Assembly (NCBI GenBank): GCA_006384855.1
Contig: VCJN01000577.1
Location: forward strand, 62,001 to 126,000
Length of the DNA stretch: 64,000 nt
Direction of reading: 5' to 3'
From: Tetraselmis striata
Taxonomy: Eukaryota; Chlorophyta; Chlorodendrophyceae; Chlorodendrales; Chlorodendraceae
A model generated the notes under the pieces. It was given only the letters and a program-made list of their open reading frames with translations. It did no database searches and had not been told where the DNA came from. This document shows, piece after piece, positions 11,584 through 23,599 of the stretch. The translations under genes and the position numbers were made by a program. How positions within the stretch are numbered: the stretch's first letter is position 1; each line of letters opens with the position of its first letter.

Positions 11584-12362
11584 TTGGCGCCGCGCTGCCC
11601 CGGCCGCCGCGCCTTGGCGCCGCGCTGCCCCGGCCAAGGCGCCTTGGCGCCGCGCTGCCCCGGCCGCCGCGCCTTGGCGCCGCGCTGCCCCGGCCAAGGC
11701 GCGCTGCCCTGGCCGCCGCGCCTTGGCGCCGCGCTGCCCCGGCCGCCGCGCCTTGGCGCCGCGCTGCCCCGGCCGCCGCGCGTTGGCGCCGCGCTGCCCC
11801 GGCCGCCGCGCCTTGGCGCCGCGCTGCCCCGGCCAAGGCGCCTTGGCGCCGCGCTGCCCCGGCCGCCGCGCCTTGGCGCCGCGCTGCCCCGGCCGCCGCG
11901 CCTTGGCGCCGCGCTGCCCCGGCCGCCGCGCCTTGGCGCCGCGCTGCCCCGGCCGCCGCGCGTTGGCGCCGCGCTGCCCCGGCCGCCGCGCCTTGGCGCC
12001 GCGCTGCCCCGGCCGCCGCGCGTTGGCGCCGCGCTGCCCCGGCCGCCGCGCCTTGGCGCCGCGCTGCCCCGGCCGCCGCGCCTTGGCGCCGCGCTGCCCC
12101 GGCCGCCGCGCCTTGGCGCCGCGCTGCCCCGGCCGCCGCGCCTTGGCGCCGCGCTGCCCCGGCCGCCGCGCCTTGGCGCCGCGCTGCCCCGGCCGCCGCG
12201 CCTTGGCGCCGCGCTGCCCCGGCCGCCGCGCCTTGGCGCCGCGCTGCCCCGGCCGCCGCGCCTTGGCGCCGCGCTGCCCCGGCCGCCGCGCCTTGGCGCC
12301 GCGCTGCCCCGGCCGCCGCGCCTTGGCGCCGCGCTGCCCCGGCCGCGCGCCTTGGCGCCGCG
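11584..12362. repeat. 30-bp GC minisatellite, about 26 copies
   Basis: A 30-bp unit (CCTTGGCGCCGCGCTGCCCC plus GGCCGCCGCG) repeats across 780 bp with a few variant units (AAGGCG or GCGTTGG). Because the period is divisible by three, very long open frames appear on both strands (Arg/Ala/Pro-rich). No codon-position bias is apparent and I treat them as artefacts. It is the reverse-oriented relative of the array at 2061-2240. Its right end abuts a hAT-like remnant. Confidence 0.97.
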
Positions 12363-12399
12363 CGGGTATTGAGTCCTCCCCTCCCTAGTGAGCGCGTCC

Positions 12400-13262
12400 A
12401 CCTGCGCCTTGCGCTCGGGGCCGTCCTCCTCCGTCACCACATTCTGCAACCCCCACCGCGTGACGAACCACGCAGCTCCTTGCATGCGCTTGTACATGTG
12501 CCCAAGCACCGCCTGGGGACGCGAAGCTCCTTCTCGGTCATGATCGCCTTCACCCGGGCCTCCTCGAGCAGCGGACCGGCGTTAAGAATGGAAAACGTTT
12601 CCATGTGGTGCAAGCAGTCCTCCATGACCCAGCCGGACTGCACCGTCACCTTGCCTGACCCTGCAGTCATGGAGGGGAATGCCGTCACGCCCACGCCCAC
12701 GCCCACGCCCACGCCCACGCCCGGGGGGGGGGGGGGGGGGTTACCTTTCGATTCTTGGACACAGCAAACGAAGGGCGCAACCGTCCATACCGTCTTCGCC
12801 AACGGGGTCCTCCCCCACGCCCATCACATCGTCCACCTTCGAGCCGCCGTCGTCCGAGACCGGCGCCGGCGGGCCGTTTCCGACGGCTGCAGCTACTCCT
12901 GCTGCCGCGCTTGTTGCTGCTGTTGCTGTTGCTGCTGCTGCCGCCCCTGCTGCTGCTGCTTGTGATAAGGCGGCCTTGCGGCGCAACTTAGCCGCACGCT
13001 TCAACGAGTGGCTACAGTTCGGGTATTTCCGGAAGTGCCGCTCTCGCGCCGTCCTTTCACTACTACCCGTCACGATGCCGTGGCAGTGCTTGCATGTGTA
13101 CACGCCATCCTTCGACACACTCGCTATCCATCCCCTTGCCGGCATGCCTGCTGCCGCGCGCGGGGGGCGGGGGGGGGGGGGGGGTTGAGAGTTGGGGTGG
13201 ATGTAACCCACCACCGGCAGGCAACACAGATGCGAGTGCGCGGCTGTCCGCGCTTGATTCAA
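12400..13262 (-). pseudogene. BED-finger/hAT-like transposase remnant
   Basis: Reading on the minus strand, the 13262-12741 frame has W45, C57, C60, H76 and C83 in a segment with DGVYTCKHCHGIVTGSSER, which fits a BED-type zinc finger, the DNA-binding end domain of hAT transposases. A basic KRAAKLRRKA stretch and an Ala-rich linker encoded by CTG/GCT repeats follow. After a C run and a CGCCCA microsatellite (12688-12740), a second frame (12802-12434) carries a helical segment LLEEARVKAIMTEKELRVP. It then continues only in a different frame with LGHMYKRMQ, which resembles the hAT region around DxxPxLGxVY. The frame break near 12515 and the microsatellites mark it as dead. The downstream end runs into the 30-bp minisatellite. 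Confidence 0.5.
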
Positions 13263-13299
13263 CGGTGAGCGGCGGTGACCGTGAGGCGACCCCGTACTT

Positions 13300-14520
13300 C
13301 ATGCGCGTGCTGGGGCGTTACACAATCATCAGCAGTTAGGGCGGCTGCATTAAAACGCGCACCTACGAACACCACCTACCGCCTACCACCTACCGTACCA
13401 CCTACATCCGCCCACACCTCCGCCCGTCGTGCCGCACATCGCGGCACACCGCGGGGTCAGCGGTCAGCGATGTGCGGTCAGCGATGTGCGGCGATGTGCA
13501 ATGAGTGCGTACATCCGCCTGTACTTAGCCCGGGTGCTCCGCGTCGGCGGGCGACACGCGAGCCCGCGTGCGCATATCAATTTGATGAAATTATGGAAAC
13601 GAGAAATTCATATAGTACTTTACAGGTCGCGCGCGATAGTCGTCGCTACTGGGTATGAAATCCACGTCCCTCGTCCGTCCCGTATCGTCCCCGTATGTCG
13701 TCGTTCGTCACCAGTAGGGCACATTTACGTCACATCTGAATCTCACAGTGCGTGCAACAGACGCAGGCCACCCAACGCCAGATGCGCCGCCAGCTCGGTC
13801 GCGTCCTTTTCCGCCAAACGTAGAACGCCTTCCCCAGCACAACATCCCGGGCCACTCCAATAGCGGCGCTGAGCCGAATGTGATGTGATTTTTTCCATTT
13901 ATACCAGCAACGAATAGCGAGTACCTGTACCTGGTACCAGTACGAGCAGTTCTACAGGGAACTGCCCTTTTGTAATTCACACCAGTACCAGCAGTACCAG
14001 CAGCGAGTAGCGAGTACCATTACGCTTTGAAGTAGTCGCTACCAGAGTTTTTTTTCCCATTACCAGCAGCGAGGAGCGAGTACCAGTACCAGTACCTCCC
14101 AGCCGTGAGATCGTAATCGGACGGCTGTGTAATTAAGGACCGTGGGCGGGCGGGTGGGTGGGTGGATTATAGTACTTAGTAGTACATGCCAGTAGATAAG
14201 CGCTTAGTCATGCACCCATAGGCCCGATCCGCTGCTCTATACGTATACCCGTAAGGCAATAAAGCTCACCGCCAAAAAATCGACGCTTCGCTGGATTAAC
14301 GACATATTCGATGGGGTAGAACATCTAGTTTGCGGCCCATAGTAGACGACCGGGTTCAGAAGGGTAAACGCGCCATTGAGGCGCTCAATTCAGTACTAGT
14401 GGGTGGATGGAACATAATCCCTATTAATGTGCGTGTGTCAGTCTAGAGTGTATAGTGTATAGTGTTGTATAGTGCCAGTTCTAACTTACTGCTGTGAAGT
14501 ACGGGGAATAGATAGAACTA
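13300..14520. other. Repeat-rich intergenic DNA, no gene seen
   Basis: 13430-13510 holds short direct repeats (CAGCGATGTGCGG). 13725-13895 is the second copy of the repeat at 5780-5965. 13955-13985 carries GGGAACTGCCCTTTTGTAAT, the same terminal word as the hairpin element at 50312-50457. 13980-14100 is rich in AGTACCAGT words. I see no supported coding region. Confidence 0.5.
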
Positions 14521-15057
14521 GCGGCTGAAATGAATTTCAAACCGTACTCAATCAGTACTTGCGGTACCTTAATGGGAAGGGTAAAACTCCCCAGGGGTGG
14601 CCACTGCGCCGATGATGCGGGAATTGTATATAGCGCCCATAGAGGCTACGGCCGCTGCGGCACGGGCTCGAGCGTTCCTGAAAGTATCCGACTTAAATGC
14701 ATGTATAACCAATTTTATAGATCAGTCAAGTCGGGCGCGCCCTACCCACGTGGACGTCGGGGGACTGTGCGGTACTTAGATCGACTAGCTAGGGCGGAGG
14801 TAGGGCTAGCTAGCTGAGGGGCGCCCATTATCCCACTTGAGCGGAGGTCACTAGCCGCGCGCGATATGCCGCTAAACTAGGCATCGGTGTGGGCGCGTTA
14901 CGAATCATCGGCAACAGACTTCTCACTTTCCCGCCGGCCCTTAACACCGGGCGAAGTACTGCTTATGTACTAAATCCGGGCGAGCCGGCGCGGCTCTACT
15001 GGTGATGATAGTGTACTCCTGTGCAACGGGGGAGCGCCCGACGACCGGACGACCCAC

Positions 15058-16395
15058 CACCAGGCCAACTGACGGCCAGCGCCCACAGAGGCGTGAAGAG
15101 CAGGCTCCACAGGAAATCATCACTACCGCCACCATGGAGATCAACAGACCCGAGGAGCAACAGAAGACCGTGGTCGGCGCCGCTCTCGATGCGCCGCGCG
15201 GCGGCAAGCAAGACCCAACACCCTAAGATCCGAACCGCCATCGCTGCGGAACAAATCGCAGGCACCAGACTTCCACTTGCTGCCCGCCCCAGGCCAACTG
15301 CCGGCCAGCGCCCACAGAGACGTGAAGAGCAGGCTCCACATGAGACTACCACAACAGCCAACATGAACATCACCAGACCCGAGGAACACTAGGCGGCCGA
15401 GGTCGGCGCCACCATCGACGCGCCGCGCAGCGGGAGAGCCGTACCCCCCAAGAACTTAGCAAACATTGCCGCGAAAAACTTCACATACACCCGCCTCCCA
15501 CCCGCTGTCCGCAGCCCCCTCCGCGTTTCGAGCCGCCAGTCCCGCCAGCCCCCAATCGATCTTTCCCTTGATACCGACTGTGCCACGCAAGTCGCTCTGC
15601 TATTCGGCAATCCGGCGTCCCGCAACCGTGCGACCCAACCTCCCAAGATCCGAACCGCCATCCGTGCGGAACAAATCGCAAGCACCCGACTTCCACCGGC
15701 TGCCCGCCCCAGGCTAACTGACGGCCAGCGCCCCCCGCGGCGTGAAGAGCAGGCTCCGCAGGAGACTACCACAACAGCCAACAAGAATATCAACAGACCC
15801 GAGGAAGACCAGGCGGCCGAGGTCGGCGCCACCATCGATGCGCCGCGCAGCGGCAGAACCGAACCCCCCAAGACCCCCAAGATCGCGACTGCTCACCATC
15901 CGGCACCGCATACGGCCGACCAGTCGGCGATGCACCACGGCCAGCTCCCCCAAGAGCTCCAGCCACCACCAATTATCCAGCTACAAATGGCCCACGCCCC
16001 GGCCGCGGCAGCCCCTCAAGCCACGGAGATGGACAGCGACGAGCGACTCGCCACCGGCAGTCGAGCAGCCGGCGACAAGCGTCGATCCAGCCCCGCACCC
16101 AGAGCCGGCTCCACCGGCCGCAGCCCAAGCCCCCACCGTGACAAGAGAGGCCTCGGAGGCCACCAACCCCTCGAGCATACCCCCACATCTAGCACGCCAG
16201 CCCAGGCGTCCCGCCTGGCCCAGCTCGCGGCAAAGGCTCATCGCCTTCGCCGCCACCCGCGCCGGACGGCCCCCTTGCAGCCGCAGGTGGATCGTATGCG
16301 GATGCTCCGCAGGCAAGGCACCCAACCCAAGCTGGAAGCACGCCCGAGACTATCAGCGCCGCCATCCAAGAACTACGGACGTTTCTAGCCCGGAA
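15058..16395 (+). pseudogene. Repeat-bearing remnant of an unrecognised protein, possibly Gag/ORF1-like
   Basis: A segment starting AGGC(C/T)AACTGMCGGCCAGCG occurs at 15062, 15290 and 15711. In one frame each copy reads R-EEQAPQE/H-TTTTAN-I-RPEE, then A--DAPR-G. The frame is broken by stops in the first two copies. From the third copy it continues open through a Pro/Gln/Ser-rich region (about 15741-16388) with SRLAQLAAKAHRLRRHPRR. Near the end a +1 frame carries a compact segment AAIQELRTFLARNAFFEF that looks like folded protein. The composition recalls Gag or LINE ORF1 proteins but no diagnostic motif is visible. Confidence 0.35.
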
Positions 16396-16925
16396 TGCAT
16401 TTTTCGAATTTACCGCACTATTCCCCGCAAGTGTTACAAACAGTGTATCGCCCGACCCGCGGGCTTGGTACCGGTACAGGCACGAGACGAAGTCATCATG
16501 CCATTAAACGCAGTATACTGTGCCAAAAAGAAAAAATGTATATTTGAGAAATGGAGGGCATTGTAGCCCCCACCCCCCCAAGTTAGCCGGCTTAGCGGTA
16601 CATAGATACTGAGCACCATATAGCTATTCCGGTTGGCTCCCCTCCCCCATCACACCTCAGTAGCAGCAGGCGGGACGCCTCTGGCTGCCTTAGCGTGCCT
16701 GCTGAGCTCTGGATGGGATGGGTCTGACTTAGGTAGGGACAACAGGGGGGCGCTGTTGTCTTAGCTATAGCCCACTGAAAGTAAGGAGGAGGGGCTAGGA
16801 AACATTGGAGGATGGCCGGTAGCTTGAGCTGTGATAACACTTCGTGCTCCCCACTGTGGTTAGAGATAGCATGCCCTAAGAACAACTCAGTCTGAGCGAG
16901 TGGATGCAGCAGACTAGACGTTGTA

Positions 16926-17022
16926 ACGTTCAATTTCAATTTCAATTTCAACTTCAACTTCAATTTCAATTTCAATTTCAATCTCAATCTCAATCTCAAT
17001 CTCAATTTCAATTTCAATTTCA
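16926..17022. repeat. TTCAAT hexanucleotide microsatellite
   Basis: About 16 copies of TTCAAT with TTCAAC and TCTCAA variants. It encodes a Glu-Ile or Lys-Leu repeat on the minus strand only as a by-product of the period. Confidence 0.97.
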
Positions 17023-17059
17023 TCGGCAACGTTAGCCCGTACTGTAACATGGGGTGTAT

Positions 17060-18060
17060 ATATATGTCCATGCGTCTTATGCGTTAATAAACCCGCCGTT
17101 GCCACAGCACGGTGCGGGTGTAGCCCCCGCGGGGGTTGTGGCCGGGCTGCACATTATGATACAATTACGCACCCCAGTATTTACCACTGCCCGCAAATTG
17201 CCTTGGATTCATGCCATGCCTGAGCGGTTCCGAACACTGTCGTGCATGTGGCAGAAGTGAATCTGAAACTATCGAAATATGTTGGTTGAGGGCCCGCGGT
17301 GGGGGAATCACCGCCGTCATAACTTGGGGTTGTTAGTTCCAGAGTTAGAGATTTTATTAGGAGTAACGTTATTGCGTCAACACTTGAGGACCTAACTGCC
17401 TTAACTTTGGGTGGGGATCCCTCCCTCCCTTCACGGCGCCCTGGATTTTATTGGGAATGGGAAAACTTTCCAGCTATGGCGTCGGGCCCTCCCTCACATT
17501 GCCTTTTTTGTTGCACTTGTATCGCACGACTCCCAAAATGCTTTGCTCCGCGGGGTAAGGCTTGCCCCAACTCGCATTGCCCGGATGGGCCGACGCCCAA
17601 ACGGGTAGGGCGGACCTTTCGTGGTCAGTGCCGGGTATTTTGATGGCAGTGTTTTAGACGGTGATCAAATATTGTTTGAGATTCCGTCACTAATAGACTC
17701 TAATGCTTCGGACAGTAGTTCAAAACATCAAATATTTGGTTGTTCACTTGTGACAGTAGCTTGTCCGTTGAGCAATTTTGCAAGAAATTCTTAAAACGCA
17801 TGTTTTGAAATGAGAATTGCACTCAACCTTATTGTGCGCTTGTTTGTCCGCTCAAAACGTGCAAAATTGGGCTTTGCGCTGCACGGACGCAAGGAATGTC
17901 CGTTGTTTGGACACGCGCCACCCCATCATTTCATTGTTAATGACGGCGTATGATTGTGGGGCAGGCGTGCGAGGATAAATGCATGACGTGTCTAATAGTT
18001 ACAATGCTCAAATCGCACTCAATTGTCTAAACGGCACGTGCACTATAGCCATCTGTCGCA
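17060..18060. other. No gene recognised
   Basis: The longest frames (78 and 65 residues near 17410-17640) show no domain. 17640-17960 is AT-rich compared with its surroundings. No inverted repeats longer than about 12 bp were noticed. Confidence 0.4.
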
Positions 18061-18090
18061 TACTTGCCCCCTTCCCCCGCCCCACGTCCC

Positions 18091-19480
18091 CTACAAAACG
18101 TGGGATACGTACCGCACCACTATCGTCATATTGTCAACATGTCCAAAACGTGGGATAGTCGGCGTAGTCGGGATCTCTGCCGGTATCAAGGCGGCTAGCC
18201 AGTTGTCAAGCTCCGTAGTGGTAGACTCGGGCCAAAACGCTTGGAAAAAAGAGCGATCCATGATCTCCAATTCACATAGCGAAGCAAATTCCTCCTCCCA
18301 TCCTCGCCTCTCATCCGAGGAGAAGTGCCACATGTCTGCAACGTTCCAAATCTCTTTCATCTCCATCACAACGAAAAGCCTTGGCCGGGTCAGCCTTGAA
18401 GTGGTAGAGGGGGGTGAGACGCAAGGTACGCCGGAGCGCCCTCGGGGACGCCGCGAAGAATGAACTCGGGAACATGCTCCGGGTATCGGACTAATGACTA
18501 AAAAACATAGCGCTGCGTACACCTCCGACCACCGGCTCCGACTGCATGATGACGAACGTGTTACAAGTCACCGTGTTCAACACATGACCTTGTCTTGGAA
18601 GACAGTTGCCAAGCCACATCTTGATGTCGAGTGCTCCCTCAAGCTCTATGAAGTTGCATGTCTGTGTGAAAGCTTGATGAAGCTCTGCAAAAGCTGAGCC
18701 TTGGTGAATGCGGCGTGGTCATCAAGCCACACGGAGAATTTTGAGAAGACGTGGTCCACGCGCTCATCGTGGGTGTGGCTGGATGGACATTGTGTCGTGC
18801 AATATAGTAAGTAAGCACCCACTTGACGACTCATCATGTTCACGTTGACTGTTTTGTACTGTCTTATTAACGACATCGTATTTAGTTTGGGAGCCGGGTG
18901 GGTGGGTGGGTCGGGGGGGGGGGGGGGTGGCTTACCCTGCTGGAAGGAACGAGAGACGGACTTCTTTGCGCATATGTGCACGAGCCATTGGCAAAAGCAC
19001 ATGACCTACTCGTTCTTCACGGCAAGTGTTGTCGAGGTGGAACCATACAGTGCGTAAATGCCTCGCCACGCCTCTCGATCTCCTTCTTGACAGTCTTGTA
19101 CATGTCGGTGACGGTGTTGCTACTGTTAATATGAGCAGGGAAGCAGTCGAAAAGGTAGTACACATAATCCGGCTGGCTCCCGTTGTACTACTTGACGCAT
19201 GACAGATGACATTGCATGCGCATGGGGCTCTTCTCCACATCCTTGTCCCATGGCACAAGATGCGGAAGACGGCTCTTGTCTTGACCCATGCCGTCGATCT
19301 CGCAAACAAAGAGGTCTCTGTATTGGCGGGATTATTGCAAGGCCAATTCGAGGAAATGCCTCTGACTCCTGCATGACCCTCTCTAAATGTTGCTCTTGCA
19401 CGCGCTCATATCGACGTACGGCGCTGTCGACATGGTCCTTGTTGCACCTAGTTAGTATGTTTGCAACAACATCAATTCCA
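18091..19480 (-). pseudogene. Unrecognised minus-strand coding remnant, frames broken
   Basis: Protein-like segments lie in sequence on the minus strand but in different frames. These include DMYKTVKKEIERRGEAFTH near 19100; VDHVFSKFSVWLDDHAAFT followed by KAQLLQSFIKLSHRH at about 18760-18650; IELEGALDIKMWLGNC continuing to about 18490; and a last stretch (18400-18091) with MEMKEIWNVADMWHFSSDER, an acidic EEEFASLCELEIMDRSFF helix and FWPESTTTELDNWLAALIP. The fragments may be exons of one gene or one frame-shifted pseudogene. A G run (18915-18928) sits between two of them. I do not recognise the family. Confidence 0.35.
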
Positions 19481-20295
19481 CAGGTTAGTTACCGCATTCA
19501 AAGATAGTAATTTCGTGCTCGAACTTTGGCTTAACCAACAGCGCGCCAACACTAGCTTCCCGGCCCCACCTCATCGAAGAACATTAGCTTAACCAACACA
19601 CCGTCCAATACACCGGGAATGAGGTTGTCGCCGTATCGCAAAAACCCGAAAAACCCTAAAAAGCAAACTGCGCCAAATTGCCTAATCGGCAATATGTATA
19701 AGTTGACTATTACCGAGCATCGACTACCCAGGGCTTTCCGGAACTGGATCGCGCTGCCTAACTAAACGGCCGTCGTAGAGACGCTGCAAGGGTTTCACTG
19801 GTGCCAGTCCTGTCCCCTGGGCGGAAAAAAGTATCAGGAACTTTAGCGATTCATGTACGAAATCTACGAAATATATTTACGACTACCACCCGTATAGATG
19901 TATGATAACAATAAAATATGCGAATCGATGAATCATAGACAGGGATCAGGGCCCAGCCTCCTTTTCTCTAAGTGGCGAAGCGTCTACAATTTCCATATTC
20001 ACGGACGTTTATTTAAATGCCATATGTATACATATATATCATACATCTATACATATACGTATAATACACTTATACGGTATTTTTTCCTTCACGTAACGAT
20101 ATCGTATAATTATAGTCGCTAACTACCGCCCGCCGTAGCGAACGCTCAAGCAGGACGCGAGGAACGCAGCGCGAACTGGTGTCATGGCGTAATCCTTAGT
20201 CGCTACATATCGCAGCGCAGTGTACAGGTAGGTACCTGTACCCCACTGCTAGCCAGCCATGCTATGCTTTAAGGGGCGTCGTCGGCGGGACGCGA

Positions 20296-20335
20296 TATAA
20301 GACGAGAATGACACTCCGTTCAGTCTCGTCTTATA
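20296..20335. promoter_or_regulatory. Perfect 12-bp inverted repeat upstream of oxidase gene
   Basis: Arms TATAAGACGAGA (20296-20307) and TCTCGTCTTATA (20324-20335) flank a 16-nt spacer, 133 nt before the ATG at 20468. It could be an operator-like site or a 5'-UTR stem-loop. The left arm also offers a TATAA word. Function is inferred from position only. The 900 bp before it show no gene. Confidence 0.4.
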
Positions 20336-20467
20336 CCCCGCCGCACAAGCGGTTCTGCTCGACGGACCAATTGTGGAGGTGCAACTGACCGGTGGCCTGG
20401 CGCCGCCGTGCGCGACACCAAATAGCATCAAGTCGCTGCGGGGCGCGTCCTCGGCTAGCCCAGCGGC

Positions 20468-23279
20468 ATGGCGGCTACAGCGGCGTCACCTGACAACAGA
20501 GCCAACGGCGGAATTTTGGAGGAAGTCAGCACGCGCTCGTCCAAGACGAGCGCTCGGCTCAGCAGCGTCAAGGGGCCCCCGTCTCGCTGGCAAGCGGCAC
20601 GCTGCACCCTGCTGCGCTTCTGGCAGCTGAAGCTCGCGCAGCTGCTCTGCGGCGTTTTCGGCCTGGTGGTCAGCTTCAGCCCGCCGCCGCTGGGCCTGCT
20701 GGACACCTCGACCCACACCATAATCGACCCGCTGCACCCGACATACACCGAGCGCGGCTTGATTGCGACGCCCACGGGCGACCTCCGCCCGGTTGTCGCC
20801 CGGACCCCGCTGGAGCTGGCCAGCCTGGCCGTCTCGAGGGCGAGCGCATTCTCCATATTCCCTGTCCTTGTCTTCGTCTTCTTCTCCAAGTGCAAGGCGC
20901 TCGGCGCGGCGCTTGATCGCACCCCCATCGGCATGTTCACCTTCAACGACTGCCACGCCGTCCACGCGTATTGCGGCCAGTACATCGCTTTCGACGTCTG
21001 GCTCCACATGAGCTTCCACCTCGTGCGGTGGGGCAGCGGTGGCTTGCTATCCCTGCTGTGGACCACCACCTGCGGCGCGACCGGCCTCGTCGCCGTCGCG
21101 TGCGTCGCGCTCATCGCCTTCCCCATGATGTACTTCCGGAACCTCAAGTACGAGCGCCGCAAGCTGCTGCACTTTTTGTTCGTGCCGATGGCGGTGGCGC
21201 TCTGCTACCACGTCCCGACATCCGCTTTCCCCAACGGCGGCTATCTGCCATATGTCATGGGTTCGAGCGTGTGCCTGTACATGCTGGACTCCCTGTACGT
21301 CCTCATCTGCATGACCGAGAAAGTTCCAACGACGACCTTCCACGTCCTCTCCAGCGGCGTCCAAATCACCATGGATGTGTCGATAGACTTCCAGCGGCGG
21401 AGCGCCACCATGCAAGGTGGCTACGCCAACCTGTGTCTCCCCTGGGTCGACCGCACGCAGTGGCACGCGTTCTCCCTGTACGAAATTCCAACCGAACCGT
21501 CAAAGCGGCAGGTACGCGGCAGCTCTCTCGTCGCGTCTCGCCGCAGTATCCAACGTACCCCTACGCCCCGAATCAACACCTGCTTGCACCCGCATCCGCC
21601 CAGTTGCTCACCTGCCCTGCACCGATATTTTTTTTCTTAGATGTTCATGCTGAAGACCGGAGACTGGACGACGGCGGTGCACACTGCTCTCCAGCGGAAC
21701 ACTGTCCGCCCAGCGTGGATTCAGGGCCCATTTTCCAGCCCCTTCAACTCCGCCATCATGTACGACAACCAGATTCTCGTAGCGACGGGCATTGGCATCA
21801 CCCCCGCGCTATCGGTCATCAGCAACCAAAAGGCCTCGCGGCGCGTGAACCTCATCTGGGTCGTTCGAGACCCGGCCATGCTGGAGTTTTACCTCGAGCG
21901 CCGCGAGCTGGACGAGGACGCGTGGAACCTCATCTACTACACAGGTGCGAGCCAGGCATCCGGCCTGTGCTCACCAGCTGCCGCTGCGCCTGGGCCATGC
22001 TCTTCCCCATCGAACACCCGCGTCTCACGCCAGCCGGCCACCTGATGCGCACTGACTTCACTCGACGTGGTTGCTGTACTACACAGGGACAGCGCCGCTG
22101 AACCCCGCCGTGACGACCGACCTGAGGCCCAACACCATGATACTCCACCGGCGACCCAATCTCCACGTTGCCATCCCCAACATCGTCTACGGCATCGAGA
22201 GTGGGGCAGGGCTGCCTGAGCAGCACACACGAGAGAATGAGGTGCGGCTGGAGCTGGCGAGCCTGGCCGGGAGGCTGGCTGATGGGGAAGACATGACCAG
22301 CGCGGCAAAACTGAAGGCGCTCAACCGCGAGGCACAGCGGCGGGGGTACTCCCTGTCGGAGCTCGTCAACCCAACTCGCCATGTGGAGACCAAGGAAGGC
22401 CAGCGGGGGTCCAGGGAACAGCTGCCTCTTCTGGTGCGTGTTGCGCACACCTTGATGCTTGATCCCCATCATGTTTAGCTCGCGCCGTCACCATCACGGC
22501 TCTACCCATTTGCCAGGAAGCCTGACAGCTCACATTGCGATCGTCCGGTCAAGCATGGGGTGTCATGCCGCTCACCGGCAATGCTGATAATCAGCATTGT
22601 GCATGTGCTGATGCTCGGCGCCCAGGAGTTATCGGATCGCGGCGTCAAGGCACGGGAGTCCCTCGACATAGCGATGCACAGCTTTTCACAAGCAACTGGC
22701 ACCGCTAGGGGTGCCTGCCACGCACCGCTTAAAGTTCGCGACAGCTGCGATGAGTTTGCAAACGCGGTGACAAAACTGCCTGGCGAAGTTATGGTAGGCG
22801 GCAGCGTGTGGTTTCAGACCGGTGCCAAGGGAGCGGACGGCAGCAGGTGCCGCAGCGGCCTTGCTCGGCTGTCGGAGTGCGACGAGGGAGGGGCAGGTGC
22901 TGGTGGCATCGAGGGCGAGGAGGACTGCTTGATGCCGGCAAAGAGGAGCCCCACTCAGATGATCGTCGGCGTGCAAGAGGGGGGCAAAGTGATCAAGCAG
23001 AGGCGGGCGTCGGCCAACCCCACCACCCAGGAGCTGGAGTCAGCCACTCAGCGTGCCAGCCTTGAGGAGTCCATCACGATGATGGCCGCGCAACAGCCAG
23101 GGTTTCTTGTGCACAAGGCAAACGCCTGTGCGCGGGACTACGTGCTGAGCCTGGAGCCCGCAGTGCTTGGCACCTGGGGCATCATGTACTGCGGACAATG
23201 CGAGCCGGTGACAAAAGCTCTGCGTGCCATCTCCGAAGAGTACAATATCATGCTGTCTGCGGAGACATTCATGTGGTAG
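20468..23279 (+). CDS. NADPH oxidase / ferric reductase-like membrane oxidoreductase
   Basis: Proposed exons are 20468-21511, 21641-21944, 22087-22433 and 22818-23279; the joins keep frame and give about 718 residues. Exon 1 has several hydrophobic segments. One pair of histidines lies in HAYCGQYIAFDVWLHMSFH and another in HFLFVPMAVALCYH, the two-by-two spacing that ligates two haems in the ferric reductase/NOX transmembrane domain. WHAFSLYEIP is the likely FAD-binding HPF-type motif. Exon 2 has the NAD(P)H-binding loop ATGIGITPALS. Exon 4 ends with GIMYCGQCEPVTKAL and a terminal FMW, the usual NOX C-terminus. A long charged insert (exon 3 to early exon 4) separates the two halves of the nucleotide-binding fold. 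No EF-hands are seen. It should move electrons from NADPH across a membrane to oxygen or ferric iron; which one cannot be told. A candidate TGTAA signal lies at 23541. The exon 4 acceptor is the least certain join. Confidence 0.8.
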
Positions 23280-23540
23280 CCACCCGTTTGGGCCTTGCAC
23301 CACTAGGTAGCCTGTGTACGCCAACGCAGGGCGGGTCTTAATCACATTTAGTTTTCTGAAGGGATCACGAGGGAATGGTTTGGTAACACCACAGGGTCGC
23401 TAACGCTTCAATGATTGGGGTGCTCTACTGCTCGGCCCTGGATTCATGCCCTTTCTGCAACGAAAGTCTGTGTGAGTGCATCCTGCTAGCTGAGTTGCCT
23501 AGAATGTAAGCAAATATTCACAGGAATAAACATTGTTGTT

Positions 23541-23545
23541 TGTAA
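23541..23545 (+). terminator. Candidate TGTAA poly(A) signal of oxidase gene
   Basis: TGTAA, the usual chlorophyte polyadenylation signal, lies 262 nt after the stop codon. It is a short word and could occur by chance. Confidence 0.4.
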
Positions 23546-23599
23546 TGGTCTGAATGCATTCCTTCAGCACGGCAAGGTTTCCATGTCAACGGTATGTCA

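Noticed and set aside
11426-12965. Open frames of 262-463 residues across the 11.6-12.4 kb array, on both strands
   Set aside because: The 30-bp period is divisible by three and stop-free in several frames; the frames are by-products of the minisatellite.
14530-14817. 95-residue plus frame as a gene
   Set aside because: No domain, no splice-linked neighbours and average composition; not supportable.
20971-22101. 376-residue plus frame overlapping the oxidase gene
   Set aside because: It is Arg/Pro/His-rich and overlaps the frame with haem-ligand and nucleotide-binding motifs; a shadow.
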